Below, one piece after another: positions 34,484 to 46,143 of a stretch of 64,000 bases of DNA. The translations under genes were made by a program, and so were the position numbers. Within the stretch, counting starts at the first letter, position 1; the number at the start of each line of letters is the position of its first letter. This stretch comes from Megalonaias nervosa. Lineage: Eukaryota > Mollusca > Bivalvia > Unionida > Unionidae. The notes under the pieces are model-generated. The model was given only the letters and a program-made list of their open reading frames with translations. It was not told where the DNA came from and searched no databases. Where the stretch lies: positions 1 to 64,000 of the forward strand of contig JAECUM010004348.1 in NCBI GenBank assembly GCA_016617855.1, given 5' to 3'.

Positions 34484-34713
34484 GTAACAAACCATTTTAG
34501 GTAGATGATGATACTGTGTTTGTTTGTTTGTTTGTTTAAGTGCATACAAAGGTGTCAATTCTTTCTTGTCTCAAACTATGAATGTTCAAAACACAGTATG
34601 TGGTGGCCACAGTAGTAATTCTCATTCATTCTTACCTTCATCAACACTTTCTCCAGTTGGAGTACATAGTTGCAGTTAGAGACCATAAGGGACCTGATTA
34701 ATGAATCTTACCA

Positions 34714-36186
34714 TATATAATCCCTTATAAGTCAATTCGACTACAAGTTGACCCCTCCTCCATTTTTTATGGCTTCCAAAAGCCAATTTTTCTTTAACCC
34801 TCCTATAAGTCGAGGTGTAATTTGCAGGTTAGATCAGTCTGAAAGGGTGACTTTTCATCATTGAATCTGAGTTGCACTTTGGAAAAATAAACTAGCCCAG
34901 TTGGATAGATAGATATGAAAAATAAAGACAGAACCAATGTAAAATATAGTTATTTTATTGAATGGAACATGTCACAAATAAATTCATGACTTACAGTTAT
35001 TCCAATTAAATCCATTAAAATCCATAATGCTTGACATTTTAAACCCATTTACATGGTAAATCCATGAATTCAATTAAAGGTCACATGCCAGTTTAAAAAT
35101 AGTTCAGAATGACCAGATTCACAATATCCTGTAATGTGTTAATTCCATGAGTCTTACAAATGAACAGTGAAACTTAAGTCCACATTGATTGACAGCATCT
35201 GATAAATGTCGCTATCTGATGTCATCTGGTACAAAATCCCAGAATTCATCATCATTGTCTGAAATCCTCTTTATCATCATCTAGTCATTGTAAATTGTCA
35301 TGGTCTAATCATTGTAAATATTATCTAACTCCTCAGCTTCACTCATTTGCAGTTCTTATGTAGAAACTAAGCTTGGAGTCTGTGATCAACACTTTGTGAT
35401 TATACAGTCTGTGAAATCTATTAATGGCTGCAACTGAACATGTGTCAGTTGTGCAGCAAGATCACAGAGAGTTCAAATAACCACCCCTGTTACTTGGCAC
35501 TGAGCAAGTATCAAATTTGTGGCTGAATCAAAGGGTTGCCAAGTGGGAAAATAAGCAGGTTACTGCCTTTACAAGCTAAAATGGATTAAGGTCAAACATT
35601 CACTGGAAGATGTAGAAGTCTAATTTGCAGTGAACAAGTACATGTACTAAATTCATGGCTTGGTCATAAGGATTGCTGGCTTGAAAAGAAATGAGTGCTG
35701 CCTTTACAAGCCAAGGGCTTTTTGGGTCATGTGCATTGGCAGAAAAATGGGACATTATACTTGGGAATTAAAAATCTTTTATATGGAAAAGGAAAATACA
35801 ACTTAAATCAAAGCTTTTATTGTATCAGTGCTAGTAAATACCCATGGTAAACAACGTTGATGAACAATTCACTTTACAGTGAGTAGTATTTAATTTACCT
35901 GTAATATTTTAAAATTCAAATAACAAGTATCATGAGAATTGTGTAATGAATACCATCATGAAACAGATAAACATAGTGCATATCTTACACGCATTTTGAA
36001 TGGGAATAGTAGCATGGAGACTTAAAAATATTTGAATTAAGTATTTTTATGTACTGTGAACATCTCGAGTTTCAACCATTACGTCTTGATTATCCAATAT
36101 TTGGTATGTCATGCTTATAAGATGAACCCTACACTTTTTGAATAATATTTTAATTAAAAAATGGTCAACTTGTAAGTGAGTATATA
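34714..36186. mobile_element. DNA transposon remnant with TATA-type ends
   Basis: Left end TATATAATCCCTTATAAGTC; the complement of the right end reads TATATACTCACTTACAAGTT. Both continue with ACAAGTTGACC and a CCATTTTTTA-like block, so the ends are inverted repeats of about 60 bp. On the minus strand at 35200-35260 a short acidic stretch (ISDNDDEFWDFVPDDIR) could be the tail of a transposase. TIR style suggests a Tc1/mariner-pogo relative (inference). Confidence 0.5.
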
Positions 36187-36936
36187 CTTTAATTGATTGA
36201 GGAGTGAAGAGTTATTAGGGCTTAGTCACCAATGGATACCAGTTTTAGAAGGCTAGTCAGAGTTACTGATCTCTTATTAAAGTGTTTGAGCTAGACCAAA
36301 TTTTCAAATGTTTCTGGTCCAACATACAGAAGCAACATTTGTTCTCTTAATGCAGAGTACTAATAGTTTTGGGATTTAATGACATGTCTGTTCTATACTG
36401 GCCATATGATGCCAAACTTAAACAAAAGAAATCTCTATCCTCCTGAAGAAATAATAGTATCTCTTCATCAAAGCTCAAAATCTGTTTGATGAGAATGGCA
36501 CTTTTTACAAAACCACAAAATTTGATACCCTACAAAAATAAATAAATTCAGTTTTGGGCAGTCAGATCAGTTAGGTTCGACCTTTAATTGAAGATAGTCA
36601 TTATTCCAACAACATGCAATTAATTGACTGTTTAACTAACTGATGATAGCCATTCAAAAACCATGCAGTTAATAGACAGATTTTTTTTTAACCAATTACT
36701 TACATGATATCTTATAAAAAGCTACTGATACTTTATAAAGTGGATATTTATGATGTGATGAAAAGCATAACCCGAATCTACCATCATAGAAAATAAAAGT
36801 AATACATAATCGTACTCATGATAATAAACAGCCTGTAGATTGATAGTTTACAGAAAATAAAATCTTTAAAAGAAGTTTTACATCCAATTGGATTCATGAT
36901 CGGGAGTTTTGATATTAATATCTATACTTGGTTTTA

Positions 36937-37010
36937 AGTCAAATCCAACTAAATGCAAACATCTCGGACCCAGGTCTGCCATAGCATAATGCATAGAATT
37001 AAAAGTAACA
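36937..37010. mobile_element. Palindromic MITE, family P (half copy)
   Basis: AAGTCAAATCCAACTAAATG, then TCTCGGACCCAGGTCTGCCA and TAGCATAATGCA, match the left half of the 37122-37278 copy. Confidence 0.45.
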
Positions 37011-37121
37011 CAAAAAATACACTTGGTAATAGATGGCTTTGGTTGATACTTTACAAAGAAGTTTTACATCTGATAATCTGGTGTGGTGAACTTGATTCTT
37101 ATTAAGTCAAATTCAGTGCTT

Positions 37122-37278
37122 TCAAGTCAAGTCCAACTGCAAATTTCTCAGATCTGCTGTTGCATAATGCACTAGCAGACCTGAGTCAATGCAGTTTGTT
37201 AGGAATAATCAGTATAGAACAGACAACATAGACCATGATCTGCAGGCAGATCAGGGGCTGTGTTGTTTGCAGTTGGAC
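37122..37278. mobile_element. Palindromic MITE, family P (best copy)
   Basis: Ends CAAGTCCAACTGCAAA and TTTGCAGTTGGACTTG are perfect inverted repeats. The interior has CAGATCTGCTGTTGCATAAT and GATCTGCAGGCAGATC. Confidence 0.75.
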
Positions 37279-37329
37279 TTGAGTTATGAGTATATAAGTA
37301 AATCATGTACAGTACCCGCTGTTGTTAGA

Positions 37330-38510
37330 TCGATTTGTCATAGACCAAAAGAGCTTATGGAATGATCTGTTGTCTTATGTCCATTCATCCATTAGTAAAA
37401 ATATTTCATTGTTACTCCTCCTAAACTGCTTAGAGGATTGCCATGAAATTTTACACACCCATTCATCCCATGATCTCATTGGTCCAAACTGAAAATGGTG
37501 CCACTTGGAAATCTTTGGTGCTACAGCAATTATCTTGAGAATCTTCTCACTGTTACTGCTCCAGAACACATGGTCATGTTAACATGGTTTTTTTTGCTGA
37601 TAGACTTCTAATGTGGTCTCGTTAAAATGAAAATGGTGCTGATCTGATGTCTTATATTGAGAATCTTCTTTTTGCTACTCCTCCCAATTGGATAATTATA
37701 TCAGTATGGGAAATCACTAAAAGACTTACGATGTCAGTTTGGTTCAGAACAAAAATTGTGCTGATTTGATGTCCAGTATGTCCACAGTAGCAGCCATTGT
37801 AAAAATCTTGTCCTTGAATTCCATAAGTTTTTCACCAGAAGACTTTTTATGATATCCAGTTTTTCCTAAATGAAAAAGCTGCTACTTGTACATCCAATAT
37901 GGCTACCACAGTAGCCATCTTGAAAATCTGTTATCACTATTTCTGAATGGATAGCCATTCCAACATGAGGTTTTTACTAAATGACTTCTTCTGAAGTCTG
38001 CTTGGTTCTTAACAAAATGGTGATTATCATACATCCAATATGGCCACCTCTGTGGCCATCTTGAAAATCTTGTTACCTCTACTCTTGAATGAATGATCAT
38101 ATCAGCATGAAAATTTTGCTCAAAGACTTCTTATGAATACTTACTCAATGACTTCTCATGATGTCTAGTTGGTCATAAATGGTGACTTCCAGTAGAGCCA
38201 TCATGTTGGCCATATTGAAAATCATGTTTTGTCTACTTCACCTAGAGGGCTGGTCATATTGATATTGTGCTTTCACCAGAAGACTGCTTATTATGTCCAT
38301 GTGGAAATGATGCCAGTTGGATATCTAGTATGGCCTATAGGGCAACCCTCTTAAAAATCTTGTTATTATTACTTTTCCAAAATGGACAGTCATATCAACA
38401 TGGGGTTTCCTTCTAAATTTAATGTCTTGATGGTCCTAGAGGATGTCTTATCCTAAATGAAAATGGTACCAATCTGACATCAACAGCAGCTAATTTAAAA
38501 TGTTGTTAAA
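37330..38510. repeat. Degenerate ~145-bp satellite, array 3
   Basis: About eight decayed units with CATCCAATATGGCCACC, CATCTTGAAAATCTTGTTA, GGTCATATCAGCATG and AAAGACTTCTTATGA, the same unit as arrays 1, 2 and 4. Confidence 0.75.
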
Positions 38511-38645
38511 ACAATTTCAACTCTCAGCAGTTAAGGGAAGAAATGGTCTTATTTTGAATTCCTGAAAATCATTTTTGGACAGTTGATATTCTGAATACTC
38601 TGTATTGTATTTTATATTGACACTATGGCCTCAATGCTTTGTCTG

Positions 38646-38862
38646 CAAACAGCTGCCTCACATGGCACTCAACAATAACAGGTTAGTGTTAGGACTGGTC
38701 AGCCTGGTGTCAGGATTATGTGACTGGGTGGGACATCTTGCTACATGTCTGCGGCATGGTGTCTCAGTGCTTGACATCACTATAAACTCCCACACTGCAG
38801 ACATTGTAGTGATATGACTTAAAATTTGTTAAAGCTATGTTAAAAATCCAAATCACACACAT
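38646..38862 (+). mobile_element. SINE family B, 5'-truncated copy
   Basis: Lacks the tRNA-like head and starts at AACAGCTGCCTCACATGGC. The rest of the body (GTTAGTGTTAGGACTGGTCA, CTGCGGCATGGTGTCTCAGT) and the tail AAAAATCCAAATCACACACA are present. Confidence 0.88.
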
Positions 38863-38893
38863 ACTCAATACTCTGTAAGGGAGAGAGTCTATT

Positions 38894-38912
38894 AATATTA
38901 TTATTATTGTTG

Positions 38913-38950
<38 letters not shown>
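38894..38950. repeat. (TTA)n microsatellite
   Basis: About 18 ATT-type triplets with three TTG variants near its start. Confidence 0.95.
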
Positions 38951-38989
38951 GGGTCCTTCTTCTATCATCCATTAGTTGCTATTTACAAC

Positions 38990-40436
38990 TTCTACTTTGA
39001 CAGGTTTGTATATGATTTTACAAGGATTATTCTGACCTCAAGGCAATCAGTATTTATTCAGTTGATGCTGATCTGTCATCCAATATGGCCACCAAAGACT
39101 TGTCAAAAACAGTTGAATAGAATTTTTGACCATATTTGACACAAAGCACCTTGGGATAAAGGGCTTTTAAATTTATACAATTTATGCTGATCCACCTTCA
39201 AATATGACCAACATTACTACAGTTATAAAATCCTTCAAATGACTTTTGCACTAAAAGCGCTCAGAATTATAATAAATTTGACAGGAAGCACTCCATCATA
39301 AAGGACTTTCATATTTATGGCTTCCATTACTAAGAATAGAAATATTCAAGTAACTTCTTTTAAAAAGTCACTCAACAAATTTGTCACCAAATTTGACAGA
39401 GAGCATTATTGCCACCATAAATTCACAAATTTTGATAACCTTAAAATGACTTCATTCAGGAATCATTCATCAGAACTGTAATTTATTAAACAGAAGGCAT
39501 CATGGAATGAAGGATTTGAAAAATTTGTATTTACCTGCCATAGGGCTGAGAATATTGTGTTATAATGTTATTGGTTTGTCGATCTGTCTGTTATCAAATT
39601 AGTTCTTCTACAATAACTCATGTTCTCCCTTATGTGCTGTTATCAGATTTGGTGGATGGGATAGGGATGAACCCAACTGATTTCAGGGTAAAAATCTCAA
39701 AGTTTATGGTCACTTTGACTCATAGAAGAAAAATTGATTCTGCATAATAACTTTCTGTCTCAAAACTTGCACTTGAGTAAGAAAGAACCTGTTGATTTTG
39801 GAATCAAGATATAAAAGATGAAGTCATCATGAACAAAGAAATTATAAAGGTTTTCAGAGAATGTTAGTTCTACATCATATGCCTCAATCAGACTTTGTTC
39901 ATTGCTTGCACTTGAGGTTATGAAGAAAAAGAAGAATTTTGGGGTCAAGGGGTCAAACGTTAAGGTCACTGTGACTGAAAGAAGAAATAGTTTTTCCACA
40001 CCATTACATTAGGTAAAAAAACCAAAACAAACAACTGGAATTTAACTATGCAAGAAGTCCTTTCAGATGATGTCAATTGATCACCAAATATTGCTGCCTT
40101 TTTATAACAATAGATAAACCTTTAAATGACTTCTCATAATCACTTGGAAGAATTTGACATCAGGCATTTCTGATGTGAATGGCTTTCAGTTTTTGTACCA
40201 GTGATGCTCATCAACTATCAGTTATTGCTTTTACCAAAAACAGACAAATCTTTAAGAACTTCGCAAAAAAACCTGCTACACAGAATTTTATCAAATTTTA
40301 CAGAAGGTGACCAAAATTGAAGTCCTTTTAGATCCTTTTCAAATGATGATGAGCCGCCATCAAATATGACAACTGTGACTAAATATAGAAAAAAAACAAA
40401 TACTCAGCAGAATCTGGCTAATTTTGACAGAAAGCA
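38990..40436. repeat. Degenerate repeat with AAATTTGACAG / CATAAAGGACTTT motif
   Basis: Successive blocks share TTTGACAGGAAGCACTCC, CATCATAAAGGACTTTCA and CAAATATGACCAAC-like parts at intervals of roughly 100-145 bp. Decay is strong. The unit overlaps in sequence with the 36-bp minisatellite that follows. Confidence 0.5.
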
Positions 40437-40580
40437 TCATGGCATAAAGGCCTTTCAGTATAGGAGAAATGAGAGAAAGCATCCAGGCATAAAGGACTTT
40501 CAGTATGGGAGAAAGCATCCAGGCATAAAGGACTTTCAGTATGAGAGAAAGCATCCTGGCATAAAGGACTTTCAGTAAGG
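40437..40580. repeat. 36-bp minisatellite, four units
   Basis: Unit CATAAAGGACTTTCAGTATG plus GGAGAAAGCATCCAGG. The 36-bp length is divisible by 3, so a frame reading KHPGIKDFQYGR repeats; it is not a gene. Confidence 0.9.
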
Positions 40581-40921
40581 GGGAAATGATGATGATATGA
40601 CATCAGTTATGGATGAAGATGTAAATAACAAACAAAATCTTGAAACAGTTTTATCACAACTTTGAAATCAACAGCAGTGAAAGAAATTCCTACAGAAAAC
40701 ATCCTTCTGACCTAGATTTCTTGGCCTTCTGCTGTTTCAATTGGCATTTAGGCAGATGTCAGCTAGGTGAGCAGTCTCAGGCTAAATCATTAGTTTATTC
40801 ACATGAGCGCAATTGTTTAGAGCAAGTCTTTCATGCATTAACATACACAGATCTTTTTACATATAATGTAAATCTTTTCGTTATGTGATTTATTAATTTT
40901 CTTTTTCTTTTTTTGTGGCAG

Positions 40922-41178
40922 AAATTATTGAAATGAATTCAAAGAAGGCACCACAGGACAAATTATCCAGCATAGTACAGTGTAGTAAAAATATCTTTGA
41001 AATGCTGCAGTTGTCAAAATCAGGACCAACCAATGCAGACGACTTTCTTCCTGCCCTGATATACATTGTATTGAAAGCCAATCCTCCTCTCCTACAGTCT
41101 AACATCCAGTACATAACTCGATTCTCCAACCCTATGAGACTCATGAGTGGGGAAGCAGGATATTTCTTCACTAATCTG
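40922..41178 (+). CDS. RABGEF1: RABGEF1 coding exon 5: VPS9 catalytic core
   Basis: 257 bp, acceptor TTTTTTTGTGGCAG, donor GTGAGG, entered in phase 1 and left in phase 0. It encodes residues 269-354. [18 protein letters not shown] and [14 protein letters not shown] are VPS9 hallmarks. Asp308, Pro312, Tyr349 and Thr352 fall exactly five residues before the human catalytic positions Asp313, Pro317, Tyr354 and Thr357, so exchange activity towards Rab5-type GTPases should be intact. The residue after Tyr349 is Phe, where human has a second Tyr. Confidence 0.96.
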
Positions 41179-42371
41179 GTGAGGAAAAACTGTCATATGT
41201 ATTGTTTTTATTGGTTTTCTTTTTCTTTTTACATACATTTTGGCAGGGGCATATAGCATTAGGCTTGTCTGTCCTTCCAGTAAATATCTACATACATGCC
41301 AAAATTATTGTGTGCAACTATATCTGCAACTTTTCATAGACTCTGTTGAGACTTGACAGATCAGCATGCTCATATCATTCTGTTGTCTTGATCAGATATG
41401 TTTTTCCAGAGTTTGGTTCACATGTATGTATATCAAGGTAAGCCCAGTCATCACAAAATGGTCAGGGTCCATGAAATGTTTGTGGTACGCACTTGTTTTT
41501 TCTTCTCTCTTTCATTAAGAGATGTCACTCAAGTGCAAGAATTGCAGACAATTTAAAATGATAGAGGAGAACCACAAGATATATCTGGCCTGTACAAAAT
41601 GCACTTCCTCACAACCAAGTTGCATGTGGGCAGAAAATATTTGGTCTGACATCTTGGAAAGGCTAGGGAAGAGCTGTCAGGGCAGGTTGTACACCCTCCA
41701 ACTACAAAGTATAAAGCATTGACCTGAATTTAGAATTGATCACCAGTTTTATAGAGGATTTTGAGATACCACTCCCACCCACCATATAGATACGCAAATA
41801 AGTACCTACAACAATGATCACATTAAATCCACATTTGATTTTTAACAAAGTAGTTGCTCCTGTTGGTAACTGTTGAACAGATTTCTAAATCTTCTACCAA
41901 TTTTGCCCGTGTTTCGTAGAAGCCAGTTATATCATATTACATTTATATTAACCAATAAAGGTTGTATTATATTTATATTTTCTAACCCTCAGTATTCCAA
42001 CACAGTATGTTTAAATTAACACCATATTTCCAGATCATTGGCCTCTCTCCCACATGGTCTATATATGTCTTTCATGTTTAGCATTCCCAGTATTTTTCCC
42101 TTCTGTGTACTATCCATACTGTTTTCTTCTACATTGTCAGGTCTGGAACTTTTGTGTTACTACTCTGTGAAGTATTTTGCCTGACAGAATTTTGTTCGTT
42201 ACTACACTGGCATATGTACACCGTGAAGTATTTTGCCTCACAGGATTTTTTTTCTTGATAAACCTAATCTTCTCAGTGCTCTTCTTGTAGACATAGATTA
42301 CCCCATTTTATCGTGCTATGTCTGATATTCATATTCATCCACCTGTTCATCATCTGTTAAGTACTGTTATG
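41179..42371. other. Intronic sequence, no exon seen
   Basis: First part of the 3.6-kb intron before the terminal exon. A 66-codon open frame at 41522-41722 with several Cys residues (CKNCRQF, CTKCTS) has no matching splice phase and is not called. Confidence 0.5.
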
Positions 42372-42765
42372 AAGATATGGTCTTAAAACAAGTAATAGAA
42401 AAGAGTGAGAAGCAACAAGCTTTGTAAAATTTAACAAAGAATTTATTTCCCAAGAATGCAAAGAGAAAATGTAAAAAAAGGAACTTATATTTTGAACTAA
42501 ATCCCAAATAATCCTAGAATTACAGACACAAGTCCTAATGATTAAAGTTCTGCATGAACTTTTGTGAAATCCAAGTTAAACCCAATGCAGGAAGTGTTGA
42601 TGTGCCTGTTGTGGCCTGTGTAGTAGTGATGTTCCAACAGTCTTTTGTTGGATCACAATAATAGAATCCAAGAATATATCCTCATTTTAAATTTCACTAT
42701 AAATTCAAGTCTCCATTTCCTTGAATGTTATTTTTGAGCACTTTGTATTCCAGAGAAGAATCACT
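42372..42765 (+). repeat. Dispersed repeat R1, copy 2
   Basis: Aligned over its length with 7855-8262; the internal CCAACAGTCTTTTGTTGG hairpin is conserved in both copies. Confidence 0.75.
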
Positions 42766-43551
42766 TGAATTAAATAATAAATTCCAGCCCAAATAAATTA
42801 CTGGACACAAGATAATACAATTTATTCTGCTATGATCTTAAAGCATGAATGAATAATTTTTTCCAGTAACAAGATTATATAGTTAGTACTCTACCTGAGC
42901 TCATGTCCAAATAAGCATTTTCTTAAAAAAATAAACTATTACCTAATGGAAAATTTCATTCTGGAAGGTTCCAGATGTTTACAAGATAAAATCTTTTTTA
43001 TAATTAAAAGTCTAGTACATAAATTATAATATAAAAAGTAGTAAACAACAGGTAGACACCGCATTTCATGGGTAATTTCCAAATTTCTTGACTGAAATTG
43101 AGATAAACATGTTGTTTATGAAGCCAATATCAATGGTTCAGGTAAGATAGAAAATAAACTTGATTTTGGACAAGGTCAAGTCCAGAATACAATTATCCAT
43201 GTCATGTAATGAAAATAAAAAAAAACTAACAAGCAAACAATGCAAATTAAATATTTATAACAGCGGTTATACCGAGCTTTTCTCTCCTTTTGAATATGTT
43301 TAGGGAAATTCGTTGATATCCAGTATCCACTATCATGTTAGTGTTTCCCATGCCATCTTGATGAAGTGTTCCCAAAGAAATTCCTTTCTTTATTTGTCTT
43401 AAAATAATGTTTCATGTATATATTAATTACGATAATTTTTGTATGCATAACTAGCCCAACAACTTCAATAAATTACTTTAAAATTTAGTAGACTTTGATG
43501 TGAGGTCAACATGCATGTGTTCAGTCATTATGGTCTGATGCATTTATTTTT
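42766..43551. other. Intronic sequence, nothing recognised
   Basis: AT-rich, without exon-like frames. Confidence 0.4.
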
Positions 43552-43775
43552 GGGACCCTGGGTGGCCATGTGGTTGAGGTGCTTGTCTAGACAGATAACT
43601 CACACATCTCACCTCTGTCTACACAAGTTCATGTCTCAGCTTGACTAACGTGATAAAGCATTCCATTAGTGTCCCCATGGGTTAGTGGTTCTTCATGGGG
43701 TTCTTTTTCCACCAAATATACTAGTTGTTATGCATAGCTTATCATGTGCTGCAAAATGGCATTAAACACAACAAC
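43552..43775 (+). mobile_element. SINE family A, old diverged copy
   Basis: GGGACCCTGGGTGGCCATGT head, degraded B box (AGTTCATGTCTC), CATGGGTTAGTGGTTCTTC body and a GGCATTAAACACAACAACA tail. It is more diverged than the copies at 523 and 11806. Confidence 0.75.
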
Positions 43776-43989
43776 ATCAACAGCATTTGATTTTAGAGTT
43801 GAGCCTCTTTTGCATTCATTGTTTATAATATATATGATAATGTGTTCGTTTGGTTCCTTAGCCTTTGGTGAGTTGTCATGAAGTCTTGTATATATTATTG
43901 ACATGTGATCATAATAAACATATTGTTATATGTCCATGCTCTCATTCAGTTTTGAATTATTTATGGGGTTTTTTTTCTTGGATTTTTGG

Positions 43990-44168
43990 GTTTGGTGCTT
44001 TACAGCACAGCAACACAGGTTGTTTAGTGCCAAGACTTTTTGAACAAAGTGTTTTGCCCAATGACACGCCACAGTGGCTGACTCGGGCTGGTCTGATGGT
44101 AGTATTCAAACTTGAACCTTTTTGGTCATGAGTCCAGCACTCTAACCACTAAATCACAGCAGCTTCTC
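43990..44168 (-). mobile_element. SINE family C, minus copy
   Basis: On the minus strand: GCTGTGATTTAGTGGTTAGA (head), TTCAAGTTTGAATAC (B box region), GACCAGCCCGAGTCAGCCAC, GTGTCATTGGGCAAAACA. It matches 13929-14112. Confidence 0.72.
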
Positions 44169-44412
44169 TGTTGATGATAAATGTGTGCACAATATATGAT
44201 TTGAAGAATTCTTTCATAGTGGGTTGGGGGTGGCAACATGTCTAGTAGACATTTCAAAGTTAATCAACTGAGTCAGCAAAATTTGCTAAAGATATAAATG
44301 CCTATCAGAGTTTCATGAAATACTTATAATTGGCTTGTTACATTACAACCCATATATTGCGTTCCAGTCTTGTTTACCAAGTTTATATTATAACATTTTC
44401 GTACAACTTTTG

Positions 44413-44733
44413 CCGCTCCGGTGGCCTAGTGGTTGGAGCGTCGGCCTCGGATGCGGGAGGTCGTGGGTTCTATCCCTGGCCGATTCATGCCAAAGACTTA
44501 CAAAAATGGTACTAACAGCTGCCTCACTTGGCGCTCAGCATTAAGAGGTTAGTGTTAGGACTGGTTGGCCTGGTGTCAGGATAATGTGACTGGGTGGGAC
44601 ATCATGCTACATGTCTGCGGCATGATGCCCCATTGCTAGACATTACTATAAACTGCCACACTGCAGATATCGTAGCGATATGACTGAAAAATTGTTAAAG
44701 CTATGTTAAAAATCCAAATCACACACACACTCA
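44413..44733 (+). mobile_element. SINE family B (full copy) near the terminal exon
   Basis: Head CCGCTCCGGTGGCCTAGTGG with B box GGGTTCTATCCC, full body and tail. Flanks TACAACTTTTG (44402-44412) and TACAACTTTTTG (44734-44745) are a target duplication with one extra T. It ends 77 bp upstream of the last RABGEF1 exon. Confidence 0.92.
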
Positions 44734-44810
44734 TACAACTTTTTGTTTTATTGCAAATCATTATAAATATTGAAACTTAAATATTGGTATGTACCATATC
44801 TCTTTTTCAG

Positions 44811-45239
44811 TGTTGTGCAGTTGCTTTCATAGAAAACATAACAGCAGAGTCCTTGAGTCTTAGTCAAGAGGAATTTGATCGTTACATGTCTGGGGAAGCC
44901 CTCCCTCCTCATGCAGGAAATAAATACATGTGTGAGGGTTTACGTCTTATGTATGAGAACTTGAAAACTTTTGCTGAACTCCAACAGAGACAAGAGAAAG
45001 TCATGTCTGAAGCATTACAGCTGCAACAGGATATGAAAGAATTTAAGGAGAGTTTTAAACGGGAGATACAAAATGTGTTACAAAGAACCCCTCTCATAAT
45101 AAAACCTAGGAAGGTGAAAGTACAGATTGATGCAGATTCAGATATACTAGAGGAGTTGCCTCCCCCATTGTTACCTCAGCCTGTAGTTGCCCAGACATTG
45201 GCAATAGCAGATGGCAATCTTGTGCAAAATGATGGATAA
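44811..45239 (+). CDS. RABGEF1: RABGEF1 terminal coding exon: end of VPS9 and coiled coil
   Basis: Acceptor CTCTTTTTCAG, phase 0, TAA at 45237-45239; it encodes residues 355-496. [20 protein letters not shown] and [14 protein letters not shown] finish the VPS9 domain; the previous exon ends FFTNL, giving the conserved [11 protein letters not shown] junction. The stretch [18 protein letters not shown] to about REIQNVLQ is a heptad-like coiled coil at the place where Rabex-5 binds Rabaptin-5 and is autoregulated. It ends with an acidic and proline-rich tail ([13 protein letters not shown]), as in vertebrates. Confidence 0.95.
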   Translation, partial: CCAVAFIENITAESLSLSQEEFDRYMSGEALPPHAGNKYMCEGLRLMYENLKTFAELQQRQEKVMSEALQLQQDMKEFKESFKREIQNVLQRTPLIIKPRKVKVQIDADSDILEELPPPLLPQPVVAQTLAIADGNLVQNDG

Positions 45240-46064
45240 TTAGTTGTTGAAGTGAATGCCAATTGAACAAATTAGTTGTTTTCAAGCAGCAAAGAGGCTT
45301 ATACTCGGTGTCAAAAATGGCCATTACTTATTGTAACTTCTCAGTACCTTTTATTTATACCAGCTTGTATGAAATTATCTAGAGTATAAAGTTATATTTC
45401 ATAAGATATCTGCAAGATGTGATATGTATATTTGTGTGTACATGTGACACTTATTGAATGATTATTTCTTTATGTTTGTACTTTTATTATTTTAGTGTAC
45501 AGCAGAAGAATAAGTGGGTTCATTAATTTCATCTGGGATATAAAACCGTGTCTGTTTTTTTGTTTTTGTTATTATTGTTTATTATTGTAAGCCTAGAGAA
45601 ATTGTCACTGAGGGAATAATATACCACATATTCATCAGTTTGCTAGGAGTAATCAGTGGAACAATCAGCATTGTCAGAATGATTGGTAATCTTTGATATA
45701 CCATTCTTTTGGTGTAATATTGAAGAATTCTCATTAATCCAGACTACTCTAATGGTATTTGAGCAAAAGATTTGTAAAAATACGTGTCCTTTAATGGGTT
45801 TTTAATTGATTCCTAGATTGATTACATGTTGTAGTCTGAATGACTTGGCTTGCAAGAGAATTAATGGGTTTTCTATGGTAGTATTATAGATTGATCAGGA
45901 AATCCTACTAATATTATGTAATTATTATGTAATTTTATATTACATTGTACTGTTTGATATTATGGGTGAGTTTGTTGCATTTTGTGGGTTTTAACAGCAC
46001 ATTATTGGCTTTATCATACTAAGGAAATGGCTTTTCAAGGACACACTGAAGCAGTCAACATGGG
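45240..46064 (+). other. Probable RABGEF1 3' UTR and downstream sequence
   Basis: AT-rich with no coding frame. I could not place the polyadenylation site with confidence; an AATAAA occurs near 46337 beyond this stretch. Confidence 0.4.
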
Positions 46065-46143
46065 CTGTCATGGGTTTGTTCTGAACTCACCACTCTTGGA
46101 CTATGAGTCAGAAGCTCTGGCGACTGAGCTACCATAGCTCCCA
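46065..46143 (-). mobile_element. tRNA-like fragment (SINE head or tRNA pseudogene)
   Basis: The minus strand reads GGGAGCTATGGTAGCTCAGT, then CGCCAGAGCTTCTGACTCAT, then a degraded B box (GTGAGTTCAGAAC). It has the length and box spacing of a tRNA-like head but not a foldable intact tRNA. Confidence 0.5.

Larger units (their letters stand above)
10175..45239 (+). other. RABGEF1: RABGEF1 (Rabex-5) gene span
   Basis: Six coding exons with consensus GT-AG junctions and compatible phases sum to 1,491 nt, or 496 residues plus a stop. Human Rabex-5 has 491. The product is the guanine-nucleotide exchange factor for Rab5-family GTPases (Rab5, Rab21, Rab22). It acts on early endosomes in complex with Rabaptin-5 and also binds ubiquitin through its N-terminus. 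Domain order is A20-type zinc finger, linker with membrane-targeting region, helical bundle, VPS9 catalytic domain, C-terminal coiled coil. Introns are 1,056, 19,041, 3,388, 6,438 and 3,632 bp. At least one 5' UTR exon and the promoter are not identified. Confidence 0.93.

Noticed and set aside
41522..41722. Cys-rich 66-codon frame, possible zinc finger
   Set aside because: Cys spacing fits no known finger, there is no matching splice phase with RABGEF1, and it lies in an intron.
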